From contig JASGVS010000035.1 in the NCBI GenBank assembly GCA_030054835.1, positions 21,749 to 85,748 on the forward strand: a stretch of DNA of 64,000 bases. The letters run 5' to 3'. This stretch comes from UBA3910 sp002391465. GTDB lineage: Bacteria; Bacillota; Limnochordia; Darwinibacteriales; Darwinibacteriaceae. This document shows, in pieces, positions 35,005 through 42,322 of the stretch (its first letter is position 1; each line of letters begins with the position of its first letter). Both the position numbers and the translations under genes were made by a program. The notes below the pieces were generated by a model, which saw only the letters and a program-made list of their open reading frames with translations, was not told where the DNA came from and did no database searches.

Positions 35005-36090
35005 TTATTTTTTCGAGCCGATCAAATTGGGCCTGACCGAAATTTTTACCCCCGCCGGGTAATGTACCCGTAAAACAGCGGGAGCCTTCCGAATCGAAAC
35101 CCAGCCCAGACCGCTGATAACCAGATCCTGGCCCGGCGCGACCTTAATCTCCCTTTTCTCCCATGCTTGGGCAGTACAAGGTCCCTGAAACTCAAACAGC
35201 CACTTCTCTATGTGCTTGACACTAGATTTACTCCACTTAACCTCAGAACCGGCGTAGCCCAAGAGAACGCTTTCACCCCGGCTGAGACATTCTACTCCGC
35301 AGAGGCCTGGGATGTAGATCAAATCACCTTCGGTCAACGGGTACAGATGGGAAGAAAGGCGTTTGTGGGGAATTATTTTCCTGGCGCACTGGGAACTGAC
35401 CATATCACTCACCCTGCTGCCCACAACGTAGCCAGGTGAATCGGCAAAAACAAGCCCGTTTGGACAGCGCCAGCGCGTTACGTTTACGGTTGTCCCTGGA
35501 TAGGGAGAGACTGTGGGCTTAATCTTACTCTGCCGCCCACCGCCGATGCGCATCTGCAGCAGGCGCTCCAACACGCTCGACTTACCCGTATTACTCACCC
35601 CTGCAAACAAAATCTTGGGGCCTAATTCTTCCAAACGCTCGGCTAAGCCAGCAAAACCGAAGCCGTTTACGGCACTGACCATGGCCACATCCAAACCCGG
35701 ATATCCTGCCGCTTTCAGGCGTCTGCGAACCCAGACTTCCGCTTCCTCAATGGGAGTTTGTTTGGGCAGCAGATCCACTTTGTTCACAGCCAAAAGCACC
35801 GGTTTCTGGCGCAATAGTCCGAGCAGTTCCTCGGGCAGGCTTGCGTCAAAATCAATTAGATCAACAACGAGCACAACGCTATCACACCAAGCTAAACCCG
35901 CTCTGATGGCCGACAGAGCCTCCTGGCGAGAAACGGGTCCTTGTTCGTCTCGACCGTAATGTTTGATGCGAAAACACCTTTGGCACAGAGTGGTCCCCTT
36001 CACTTCTACCCCTGCAGGTAAATAGCCGTAGGCACGCTCATCTTCATGTTGAAATTGGGCTCCGCAGCCTTGACAATAGCCTCTATCCAT
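35005..36090 (-). CDS. yqeH: circularly permuted ribosome-assembly GTPase YqeH
   Basis: A 361-residue GTPase for 30S assembly. An N-terminal zinc finger (CQGC...CQRC, about 6-41) precedes a permuted G domain with order G4 (NKVDLL), G5, G1 (GVSNTGKSS), G3 (DSPG). The C-terminal domain binds RNA. It directly follows yqeG, as in Bacillus. Missing next are the usual aroE and yqeI genes. Confidence 0.95.
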   Translation of the reverse strand: MDRGYCQGCGAQFQHEDERAYGYLPAGVEVKGTTLCQRCFRIKHYGRDEQGPVSRQEALSAIRAGLAWCDSVVLVVDLIDFDASLPEELLGLLRQKPVLLAVNKVDLLPKQTPIEEAEVWVRRRLKAAGYPGLDVAMVSAVNGFGFAGLAERLEELGPKILFAGVSNTGKSSVLERLLQMRIGGGRQSKIKPTVSPYPGTTVNVTRWRCPNGLVFADSPGYVVGSRVSDMVSSQCARKIIPHKRLSSHLYPLTEGDLIYIPGLCGVECLSRGESVLLGYAGSEVKWSKSSVKHIEKWLFEFQGPCTAQAWEKREIKVAPGQDLVISGLGWVSIRKAPAVLRVHYPAGVKISVRPNLIGSKK

Positions 36091-36627
36091 TTATTTCCTC
36101 CCCAACCTAGTTTCAATGGCATCGGAACTAAGTCTCCCCCGCTTAACCATACGCCGGAGTACCCGCTCTTCGATTTTCCTAACCAGTTTAGTGGTGGCAA
36201 ACTCCTGTCTGCTTAACGGATTGACTAAAACAGTGAGCATGCCCAGACGGTTGCCACCAAAGATATCCGTAAACAGCTGATCTCCCACCACAGCCACCTC
36301 CTCGGCCGGCAGCTCAAGCAGGGCCAAACCGCGTAGAAAAGCCCGTTTCAAAGGCTTCATAGCCCGTCCAACCGCTGGGATGCCCAAGGACCGTGCCAAG
36401 GTAGTTGTGCGCTCCTCTAAGGCGTTAGAGACGATGCAGACACGCAGACCCTCCTCCTTCGCGCGGCGAATCCAGGCGGCAAAGGCCTCGTCTATGGAGG
36501 AGTCTGCCCAGGCCACCAGTGTATTATCAATATCCACTAAAAGGCCTGCGATCCCCTTTTCACGCAGCGCCCCGAGGTCAATATCTAAGACGCTTTCCAC
36601 AATAAAATCCGGTTGCAAAAGTCCCAT
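36091..36627 (-). CDS. yqeG: YqeG family HAD IIIA-type phosphatase
   Basis: A 178-residue HAD phosphatase. The nucleophile motif is DIDNTLV, motif II is VSNALEE, a Lys follows in MKPLKRAF, and motif IV is VGDQLFTDI. It resembles plant and bacterial phosphatidylglycerophosphate phosphatases of the YqeG/GEP4 group, so that substrate is likely. The stop abuts the start of yqeH. Confidence 0.92.
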   Translation of the reverse strand: MGLLQPDFIVESVLDIDLGALREKGIAGLLVDIDNTLVAWADSSIDEAFAAWIRRAKEEGLRVCIVSNALEERTTTLARSLGIPAVGRAMKPLKRAFLRGLALLELPAEEVAVVGDQLFTDIFGGNRLGMLTVLVNPLSRQEFATTKLVRKIEERVLRRMVKRGRLSSDAIETRLGRK

Positions 36628-36697
36628 GACTGCCCCATCTTTCCTTATCCTGTTGGTATATTATACCACAGCAGGGTGTAAAGAAAAAGCGGGCTCC

Positions 36698-37048
36698 TCA
36701 GGAGGAACCCATTTCACTTAAGAGTTTGCCCAATGCCTTTTTCTCAATGCGTGAGACATAGGAGCGGGAAATCCCCAGCTGTCTACCAATCTGCCTTTGG
36801 GTCAGCCGTTCCCTATTCCCCAAGCCAAAGCGCAGTTCCAACACTAGGCGTTCCCGCTTAGTAAGGCAGCTTAGCTTGTCGGCAAGTTTTGTCCGATCCA
36901 GGCGCAGCACCACCGAATCCACAACCTCATCCCGCTCGGAGCTGAGAATATCCATAAGGGTTATCTCATTGCCCTCCCGATCACAGCCAATGGGATCAAA
37001 TAGGTTAACCTCTTTGCGGCTGCGTTTGGTGGAGCGCAGGTGCATCAA
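36698..37048 (-). CDS. sigK: sigK 3' portion (sigma-K regions 3-4), separated by skin-like element
   Basis: This segment encodes the C-terminal half of sigma-K. It runs from MHLRSTKRS, through the DPIGCDREGNEI stretch, to region 4.2 with the helix-turn-helix RQIGRQLGISRSYVSRIEKKAL. No ribosome site or natural start lies at its front. The frame continues upstream to the recombination core at 37051. Joined to the other half it gives IENEILMHLR, the unbroken SigK sequence, and a protein of about 237 residues. The gene is thus interrupted but not decayed. Confidence 0.93.
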   Translation of the reverse strand: MMHLRSTKRSRKEVNLFDPIGCDREGNEITLMDILSSERDEVVDSVVLRLDRTKLADKLSCLTKRERLVLELRFGLGNRERLTQRQIGRQLGISRSYVSRIEKKALGKLLSEMGSS

Positions 37049-37072
37049 AATCTCAATTTCACTGTCAAAAGG
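37042..37072. other. attachment site at the left end of the sigK element
   Basis: Host side GCATCAAAA, core TCTCA (37051-37055), then the element end ATTTCACTGTCAAAAGG. The element end is an inverted copy (one-base gaps) of the sequence at 38968-38982. The recombinase stop codon lies within it. Confidence 0.85.
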
Positions 37073-38201
37073 TTTTCACGACGAATTGGCCGCCTTCGCC
37101 CACTAGTATCTCTTGAACGAAAATGCGCAAAAGCTCTCGCCGTTCCAGTTCCCCCTTTGGAGCAGGAAAATGAGCTGTGTTCCCCTCTGTGCAGAACCAA
37201 GCCCACACCTTTTCATCGAGGACCGCTTGGGAGACACGCAAACCACAACCAACGCCAGGCTCCTCGCTGTAAACGGCACTATTCCCCCACAGCCGCCCTT
37301 TCATGGGAGCGCCGCAGGAGCTACAGCGCAGAAGACCGCTCAACAAGTAACGTGGCCCATTACCCGCGGAGCGCCGCCTAGACTGAGCGAGGAGCAGTTG
37401 GCTCCGGGCGAACGTTAAACGGTCTATGATCGCGGGACAGGGAATCAGAATCCATTCTTCCTGTGGTCTCAAGCGTACCTTGCCTACAGAAGCATCCCAT
37501 TTATTCTGATAGAACTCACCGATGTAGGTACGGTTGGCCAAGATCTGCCTCACAACCTGGCGATGCCATTTGGGCGCCCCCCGCTTAGTGGGTATTCCGG
37601 CAGAAGTCAAAGCCCTTGCTATACCGGCCATACCCCTTATGCCGGGGGGAGGATTGAGAAACCAGGCGAATATCTGACACACAATACGTGCCTCGGTATG
37701 ATTGATCACCAACTGTTCACGATCAGAATCAAAATCATAACCGTAGATAGAAAAATCCCGCAGCACCCTGCCCTGCCTTGCCTTCTCCCTGCGGCCACGG
37801 CACATGCGCTCCGTAATTTTCGCCTTTTCAAATTCGGAAATGGCGCCCCGGAGAGCGTAAAAGAGGTTCCCTTCCGGCGTCTTACTGTAATCTCCGTTCA
37901 CAAAACACAGCTCAACGCCTAGTCGCTCCCATTCCTCAGTTAAGAGCAGTTGATGGAGAAGCTTACGGGAAAGGCGGTCCGGATCGAGGCAGATCACTGT
38001 GGAAATGCGGCCGACTCCAATCTCCTGCCGCAGTTCTTCCAGGGCGGGACGGTTGAGGGTTTCGCCTGATACCCCTTCATCGGAAAATACGAGCACATCT
38101 TCTCCCTTGGCCATTTCCTTACAGGCCCGGATCTGAGCCGCTATGCCAAAGCCGTGTTTAGCCTGTTCTTCAGTACTCACACGGGCATAAATAGCGATCA
38201 A
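37065..38201 (-). CDS. sigK-element serine recombinase (SpoIVCA-like)
   Basis: A 378-residue large-type serine recombinase. The resolvase domain (1-140) has YARVST with catalytic Ser9, then a recombinase domain (about 155-260) and a zinc ribbon start CSSC. It is shorter than SpoIVCA (500) and ends soon after the ribbon, with little room for the usual coiled-coil arm. It presumably excises the element in the mother cell. The TTG at 38201 is chosen because GAGGGGG lies 8 nt upstream and it gives a standard N-terminus. Stop 9 bp from the core site. Confidence 0.92.
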   Translation of the reverse strand: MIAIYARVSTEEQAKHGFGIAAQIRACKEMAKGEDVLVFSDEGVSGETLNRPALEELRQEIGVGRISTVICLDPDRLSRKLLHQLLLTEEWERLGVELCFVNGDYSKTPEGNLFYALRGAISEFEKAKITERMCRGRREKARQGRVLRDFSIYGYDFDSDREQLVINHTEARIVCQIFAWFLNPPPGIRGMAGIARALTSAGIPTKRGAPKWHRQVVRQILANRTYIGEFYQNKWDASVGKVRLRPQEEWILIPCPAIIDRLTFARSQLLLAQSRRRSAGNGPRYLLSGLLRCSSCGAPMKGRLWGNSAVYSEEPGVGCGLRVSQAVLDEKVWAWFCTEGNTAHFPAPKGELERRELLRIFVQEILVGEGGQFVVKTF

Positions 38202-38266
38202 ACCAGCCACCCCCTCAGGCAATATTCCGCCGCTTGAAATCTATGCCTGCGGAACCATTTCCATGT

Positions 38267-38272
38267 TATAAT
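38267..38272 (+). promoter_or_regulatory. -10 element for the HAD gene in the sigK element
   Basis: A perfect TATAAT lies 28 nt upstream of the ATG in the 98-bp gap between the divergent recombinase and HAD genes. No good -35 box is 16-18 nt away, so it may need an activator or another sigma factor. Confidence 0.45.
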
Positions 38273-38299
38273 GAATGGGCACATAAGGAGGCAGGGATT

Positions 38300-38974
38300 A
38301 TGAAACTGGCAATTTTTGATCTAGACGGTGTAATCGTAGACACGGCAAAATACCACTTCCTAGCCTGGAAGCGATTAGCTGCTATGCTGGGTATTTCCTT
38401 CACAGAAGAGGATAACGAACGACTGAAGGGCGTAAGCCGGGTGCGTTCTTTAGAGATAGTTCTAGAGCTGGGTGGACTGGAAAAATCCCAGACGGAGATG
38501 GAAGAGCTGGCCCAACTTAAGAACACCTGGTACGTGGACTACATTAACCAGCTCACTGCAGAGGAAATTCTACCGGGGGTTCTGTCTTTTTTGAGACTGC
38601 TGGATACAGAAGGTATAAAAACGGCACTCTGTTCTGCCAGCAAGAACGCACCACTGATTTTGAACAAGCTCGGACTCGCTTCCAGCTTTGCTGTTGTGGT
38701 AGATGGTAATTCTGTAAAGAAAGCAAAGCCCGATCCAGAAGGATTTCTGCTCGCTGCCGAACGACTCGGTGTTGAGCCTCAACAGGCCGTGGTATTCGAA
38801 GATGCGACAGCGGGTGTTGAAGCGGCTAAGCGGGCGGGGATGCCCGTTGTGGGAATCGGCGAGCCCGACACGTTAGCAGATGCGGATTTGATCCTACCGG
38901 GCTTTGGGGATGTAAACCAGAGGGAACTCCTCGAGAAACTGAAGCAATTAGTTCAGGCTAAAATTTCCCTTTGA
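38300..38974 (+). CDS. beta-phosphoglucomutase-like HAD enzyme carried in the sigK element
   Basis: A 224-residue HAD subfamily IA protein. The nucleophile motif DLDGVIVDTAKYH matches beta-phosphoglucomutases (Asp7, Asp9, a later His). Motif II is CSASKNA, the Lys is in KKAKPDPEGF, and motif IV is FEDATAGVEAAK. It should interconvert beta-glucose-1-phosphate and glucose-6-phosphate, or a related sugar phosphate. AAGGAGG ribosome site 8 nt before the ATG at 38300. Its TGA stop lies inside the terminal inverted repeat, 8 bp before the core. It is lost from the mother cell chromosome upon excision. Confidence 0.9.
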   Translation: MKLAIFDLDGVIVDTAKYHFLAWKRLAAMLGISFTEEDNERLKGVSRVRSLEIVLELGGLEKSQTEMEELAQLKNTWYVDYINQLTAEEILPGVLSFLRLLDTEGIKTALCSASKNAPLILNKLGLASSFAVVVDGNSVKKAKPDPEGFLLAAERLGVEPQQAVVFEDATAGVEAAKRAGMPVVGIGEPDTLADADLILPGFGDVNQRELLEKLKQLVQAKISL

Positions 38975-39343
38975 CAGTGAATTCTCATTTTCAATGCACC
39001 GGGCGGCGTAAGTTGCCAGGCGGGTCTTTTTCTGGGGATCGAAGGTATTGATCGCTTTGATCAGCCCGATCACGCCAATGGAGATCAGGTCTTCGTTGTC
39101 TTCCCCCGTATTTCCGAATTTCTTTACTATATGGGCGACCAGACGAAGATTGCGCTCAATAAGTATGTTCCGAGCCTCTTCGTCTCCCGATTCCTTGCGC
39201 AGCAGCAGCTCCCGCTCTTCCTCGGGACGGAGCGGTTTTGGAAAAGCCCCACCCCCGGTCACAAACGATGCCAGTACTCCCACGCCGTCAACGAGCCAAG
39301 TAACCAAAGCACTCAGCAATGCAGGAAACACTAATTGGCACAC
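38948..39343 (-). CDS. sigK: sigK 5' portion (pro-sequence and sigma regions 2), truncated by skin-like element
   Basis: This encodes the first 120 residues of pro-sigma-K, to ATYAARCIENE, and then 11 residues of element sequence before a stop. The hydrophobic pro-sequence (about 1-30, ALLSALVTWLVDGVGVLAS) precedes FPKPLRPEEER and the region 2 core ARNILIERNLRLVAHIVKKF. A pro-sequence means activation needs SpoIVFB cleavage, consistent with spoIVB elsewhere in the window. GTG start at 39343. A SigE-type promoter lies upstream. Confidence 0.95.
   Translation of the reverse strand: MCQLVFPALLSALVTWLVDGVGVLASFVTGGGAFPKPLRPEEERELLLRKESGDEEARNILIERNLRLVAHIVKKFGNTGEDNEDLISIGVIGLIKAINTFDPQKKTRLATYAARCIENENSLSKGNFSLN
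38968..38997. other. attachment site at the right end of the sigK element
   Basis: Element end CCTTTGACAGTGAAT, core TCTCA (38983-38987), host side TTTTCAATGC. The core copy is identical to that at 37051-37055. Confidence 0.85.
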
Positions 39344-39364
39344 CCCCTGTGCAGACTGCTTTTC

Positions 39365-39392
39365 ATTCTATGCCCGGGGGAATGAAAATGTG
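39365..39392 (-). promoter_or_regulatory. SigE-type promoter of sigK
   Basis: On the minus strand, GCACATTT and CATAGAAT lie 13 nt apart. The -10 differs by one base from the SigE consensus CATACAAT. It lies 21 nt upstream of the GTG start. SigE (with SpoIIID) drives sigK in Bacillus. Confidence 0.62.
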
Positions 39393-39398
39393 CCCCTA

Positions 39399-39884
39399 CT
39401 AATCCCCCAGCTTAAGATATTTACGCAGGGGATTAGCTATAATCACGCACAGAAGTGCACTCACTCCGCCCTGGAGCAGATCCCCAGGTAGGGACACAAC
39501 AGCAGCTGCCCAGCCGTAGTACAACATTCCAACCAGTAAATAGCCCACAACCATTACCACAGCGCCAGCAAACACACCGAGGAATGTGCTTCCCTTCTGG
39601 GGACGAAAGGCAAGCCAGCCTGCGAGAAAGCCCTCTATGCCCTTAATAATAAACGTCCAAGGTGCCCAATGGGCGTAGCCCAACAGCAGATCGGCTAAGC
39701 TTGAGCCCACTGCACCGGCGAAAGCGCCCGCCGCCGGTCCTAGCAGAATACCGGATAGGAGCACCACCGCATCCCCTACATTGACATAACCCTTAACGCC
39801 CGGCAGAGGCACATTGACAACCATGGTGGTCACTGCTATTACCGCCGCCAAAAGTCCCGTTTGAACCAATCGTTTCGCCTTCAA
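39399..39884 (-). CDS. ECF transporter substrate-binding (S) subunit
   Basis: A 161-residue membrane protein with about five or six hydrophobic segments. The pattern GYVNVGDAVVLLSGILLGPAAG and the DLLLGYAHWAPWTFIIKG segment match energy-coupling-factor S components of the riboflavin/pyrimidine-like group. The vitamin cannot be told from sequence. A TTG at 39884 with GGGAGAG 8 nt upstream is preferred; a GTG at 39893 is possible. It follows the coiled-coil gene and is probably the end of an ArsR-led operon. Confidence 0.82.
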   Translation of the reverse strand: MKAKRLVQTGLLAAVIAVTTMVVNVPLPGVKGYVNVGDAVVLLSGILLGPAAGAFAGAVGSSLADLLLGYAHWAPWTFIIKGIEGFLAGWLAFRPQKGSTFLGVFAGAVVMVVGYLLVGMLYYGWAAAVVSLPGDLLQGGVSALLCVIIANPLRKYLKLGD

Positions 39885-39943
39885 TCCAGTCACTCTCCCG
39901 TCCCCTAGCGAGAAACAAACAGAGGAGCGCAGCTCCCCCACCG

Positions 39944-40261
39944 TTATTTCATACCCTTCAACTTGAAAATCTCATCCTTCAGCCAACCATTTTCCCTGCG
40001 CAGAATGTGATATACCCGTTCCAATTCTTTGTTCTGCTTTTTGAGTTCCTCGTTTTCCCGCACAATCGCGAGAATCTTGGTTTCGTACTCATGTACGAGC
40101 CGAGCGTTTTCCAAGTGCTCTTTCTCCATACGTTCCTTTGCTGCCTTAAGTTCTTCCACTGTAGACCTTTCTTTGTATGCTGCTAATCCGGCCAACCAAA
40201 TCTTCCGCGCTGCCTGCCACGGCCATTTGCTCTGTGTTAACTGCTTTATCTCACGCAACAT
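39944..40261 (-). CDS. coiled-coil protein of unknown function
   Basis: A 105-residue, highly charged protein. Residues about 30-100 form a long coiled coil (ERSTVEELKAAKERMEKEHL, then ENEELKKQNKELERVYHIL). No signal peptide or membrane segment is clear. It sits between the ArsR regulator and the ECF subunit. No family is recognised. The position suggests co-expression with the transporter. Confidence 0.65.
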   Translation of the reverse strand: MLREIKQLTQSKWPWQAARKIWLAGLAAYKERSTVEELKAAKERMEKEHLENARLVHEYETKILAIVRENEELKKQNKELERVYHILRRENGWLKDEIFKLKGMK

Positions 40262-40288
40262 CTGTTGCCTCCCTAACTCGGATTGCTC

Positions 40289-40585
40289 CTATCCACGCCC
40301 GCTTGTGCCCTTGACTTTCAGCAGATAATCCACTTCCCTGTTCACCCAGGTACGCACGTCAGTAGACAGCGAATAGTAACACCACGTATGTTCTGTACGC
40401 CGATGGATTAATCCTTCTTCCAGCATGCGTTTGAGATGATACGACACCTTTGGTTGAGGCATACCCAAGCACTGCGCAAGCTCGCCAACACACATCTCCC
40501 TCTCCCCGAGAAGCAGCACAATTTTGAGGCGGATGGGATCGGCTAAGACTTGAAAGCGCTGGGCGGATCTTTGAATGTGGGTCAC
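40289..40585 (-). CDS. ArsR family transcriptional regulator
   Basis: A 98-residue winged-helix protein. VLADPIRLKIVLLLGER starts the fold, and the recognition helix lies in MPQPKVSYHLKRMLEEGLIHRR. There is no CxC metal site of the classic ArsR type; a single Cys is in EMCVGELAQCLG. The GTG at 40585 follows GGGAGGG. It has its own promoter and probably regulates itself and the genes that follow. Confidence 0.88.
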   Translation of the reverse strand: MTHIQRSAQRFQVLADPIRLKIVLLLGEREMCVGELAQCLGMPQPKVSYHLKRMLEEGLIHRRTEHTWCYYSLSTDVRTWVNREVDYLLKVKGTSGRG

Positions 40586-40619
40586 ACCCAACCCTCCCTA
40601 CGAACACTCTCTTAAGGAG

Positions 40620-40648
40620 ATTGTACATTATTTCACTAACGAGGGCAA
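40620..40648 (-). promoter_or_regulatory. SigA-type promoter for the arsR-ECF unit
   Basis: On the minus strand, TTGCCC and TACAAT are separated by 17 nt, 35 nt upstream of the ArsR start and directly after the preceding terminator. Confidence 0.68.
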
Positions 40649-40658
40649 TAAAAACAAA

Positions 40659-40682
40659 AACACCTCGTTAAGACAAGGTGTT
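40659..40682 (-). terminator. intrinsic terminator overlapping the end of the 85-residue gene
   Basis: AACACCT pairs with AGGTGTT on the minus strand, followed by TTTGTTTTT. The stop codon of the 85-residue gene lies in the loop. Confidence 0.82.
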
Positions 40683-40925
40683 CTCCACTCGCTGTTCTAA
40701 CTTTTTCAATAGATGAATTGTCCCCGCTTCTTGGGCCAGTTCCCGGGACAGCTGATAACAGTATTCGCCGAGTTCAGGTTGACCCAATTGCATGAACTCG
40801 TCTCCCCTCTGCATGAGCCGCTTAATTTTTTTTCGCGGTTCCCCCGGCAGCCGCCTCAACCATCTCAGCTTCAGCACCTGCCAGCGTTTCAGCGGGTCAG
40901 CATCCATACAAGCCTCACACTCCAT
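40668..40925 (-). CDS. 85-residue basic helical protein of unknown function
   Basis: A small soluble protein rich in Lys/Arg and Leu (LKRWQVLKLRWLRRLPGEPR), predicted all-helical. It has two Cys near the N-terminus (CEAC). Its last codons and stop lie in a strong terminator hairpin, which supports a real gene. No family recognised. Confidence 0.6.
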   Translation of the reverse strand: MECEACMDADPLKRWQVLKLRWLRRLPGEPRKKIKRLMQRGDEFMQLGQPELGEYCYQLSRELAQEAGTIHLLKKLEQRVENTLS

Positions 40926-40984
40926 GAATATTATTTAGACATATAATAGCACAAAGACAAGCTCGGGGCAAGTCGGTATCCAGA

Positions 40985-41842
40985 CTACTGGGCAAAGCGC
41001 AATATGTTGGCCGTCACATACAGCACCAGCATGGCTAGGCCAGTGAGCCAAAGTGCTCTGTTCGTCAGTTCGCCTCGCTCCTCCTTTGAAACGAGCAGTC
41101 TAGCTCCCAGCAACAAGAACAGTGGTGCTAACGCCGCCCAATAAAACGCCTGGCTCAACGAAGTGGATGGAATCTCACCGACAGTGCTGTAGGAAGGGTC
41201 TGCGAAAATCAGCAGCACACCTAGGACATTGTTGAACAGATGGAAAAAGATGGGCAGAACCAGATTTCTACCCTTCACCATTATATAACTCAGCACTGCC
41301 CCTAAAACTGCCGTGGGCAAAAAGCGATATACGTTCACATGGAAGATACCGAAAATTACCGCCAAAACTACAACCAAGTGCCACTGCCGTTTGAAACGAA
41401 AGCTGTAGAGCAACAGACCGCGATGGAAAATCTCCTCGCAGACCGCCGGCAGCACTCCGATGATAACGATCGCTTTGGGCAGGGATACACTCCCAATAAC
41501 CTCCGACAACCGCTCTGCCGTAAACGCCATCCCGGCGGGGAAAAGACGGACGAGTATTTGAGTAACGGCAGATACCACTAAATTACTCCCCAGCCAGAGG
41601 ATGAGTACTCCAAGGAGCTGGGCTAGGCGGGGAGGTTTGCAGGGAAAGACTACCTTGAAATCCCAGTCAAAAGAATGGGCAGTAAGTAGGGAAAGGGCAG
41701 CGAAATTCAACTGAGTTAGCACTACACCTGCCATCCCCCACCGTTTCTGCAGTACTACCGCAAACAGGATTGCCAAGGTCATCGTTACGCCGGACACAAA
41801 AAAACCAGTCTTGACCCCCGGCTCTATTGGCTGTTTGACCAT
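40985..41842 (-). CDS. CPBP family intramembrane glutamic endopeptidase
   Basis: A 285-residue protein with about eight membrane segments. The Abi/CPBP catalytic motifs are present: CEEIFHRG (EExxxR) and FGIFHVNVYRF, with a final LFNNVLG. Members include bacteriocin self-immunity and prenyl-protease-like enzymes. The ATG at 41842 follows GGGAGGGGAG. A stand-alone gene; the substrate is unknown. Confidence 0.88.
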   Translation of the reverse strand: MVKQPIEPGVKTGFFVSGVTMTLAILFAVVLQKRWGMAGVVLTQLNFAALSLLTAHSFDWDFKVVFPCKPPRLAQLLGVLILWLGSNLVVSAVTQILVRLFPAGMAFTAERLSEVIGSVSLPKAIVIIGVLPAVCEEIFHRGLLLYSFRFKRQWHLVVVLAVIFGIFHVNVYRFLPTAVLGAVLSYIMVKGRNLVLPIFFHLFNNVLGVLLIFADPSYSTVGEIPSTSLSQAFYWAALAPLFLLLGARLLVSKEERGELTNRALWLTGLAMLVLYVTANILRFAQ

Positions 41843-41875
41843 ACACTCCCCTCCCTGCACTGCTCTGACAGATCC

Positions 41876-41904
41876 TTTACAAATTCTCCCTACGGTGATA
41901 TAGT
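41876..41904 (+). promoter_or_regulatory. SigA-type promoter of the DUF3796-XRE pair
   Basis: TTTACA and TATAGT are separated by 17 nt, 44 nt upstream of the DUF3796 start. The -10 is embedded in a palindromic operator. Confidence 0.72.
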
Positions 41905-41931
41905 TATCACAAATAGTGATACAAACATCAC
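41895..41931. promoter_or_regulatory. repeated GTGATA/TATCAC operator
   Basis: Four half-sites occur in 37 bp: GTGATA-TAGT-TATCAC-AAATA-GTGATA-CAAA-CATCAC. This makes two overlapping palindromes that cover the -10 and transcript start. The XRE-type regulator encoded two genes down is the obvious candidate to bind it. Confidence 0.7.
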
Positions 41932-41947
41932 ACCAGGAGGTCTAACA

Positions 41948-42319
41948 ATGAAAAACAAGAAGAAAAATGGAAATAAGGTCAAGATGTATCAAGGTGTTCT
42001 CGGCTTTGTGGGCCTTTTCGGCCTCAGATTCTTCACCACCGGTGATCCGCGCTGGCTGATGTGGTTCGGCTTTTTCGCCTTTTTCGCCAACTTCTGGCTA
42101 GGCCGCATCTCCACTACTAAGTCAGATGAGCGCTACGCCGACAACGTAAAAACGGCAATGGCCTTTACCGGTCAACTCGCTTTTCTCACCATGACTATTC
42201 TATTTATCCTCGCCATCATATTCCCCTCCTTGGAGATTCTCATGGTTGGAATCACTGCTGTCTGGCTTACATTGTTTTTTGGCTACGTGTGGAAACTCTA
42301 TCGCTTGGAAGTGAAATAA
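41948..42319 (+). CDS. DUF3796-like membrane protein
   Basis: A 123-residue protein with a Lys-rich N-terminus and four hydrophobic segments (about 15-29, 36-54, 72-92, 95-115). The layout and the companion XRE regulator match DUF3796-type two-gene units in Firmicutes. CAGGAGGT ribosome site. Function unknown; a signal-sensing partner of the regulator is possible. Confidence 0.75.
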   Translation: MKNKKKNGNKVKMYQGVLGFVGLFGLRFFTTGDPRWLMWFGFFAFFANFWLGRISTTKSDERYADNVKTAMAFTGQLAFLTMTILFILAIIFPSLEILMVGITAVWLTLFFGYVWKLYRLEVK

Positions 42320-42322
42320 GGG

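Larger units (their letters stand above)
37051..38982. mobile_element. minimal skin-like element interrupting sigK (1,932 bp)
   Basis: The element lies between two direct TCTCA cores in the sigK reading frame. Its ends carry near-perfect inverted repeats (CCTTTGACAGTGAAT against CCTTTTGACAGTGAAAT), and the rejoined host site GCATCAAAATCTCATTTTCAATGC is itself an imperfect palindrome, as expected for a serine recombinase attB. Precise excision restores an unbroken sigK frame. It holds two divergent genes, a serine recombinase and a beta-phosphoglucomutase-like HAD, filling nearly all its length. The insertion codon matches that used by the B. subtilis skin element (48 kb) and C. difficile skin (about 15 kb). 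No phage structural or immunity genes are present. Confidence 0.93.

Noticed and set aside
36698..39343. sigK as a pseudogene broken by a random insertion
   Set aside because: Exact direct cores, inverted element ends, a palindromic host site and perfect frame restoration point to programmed excision.
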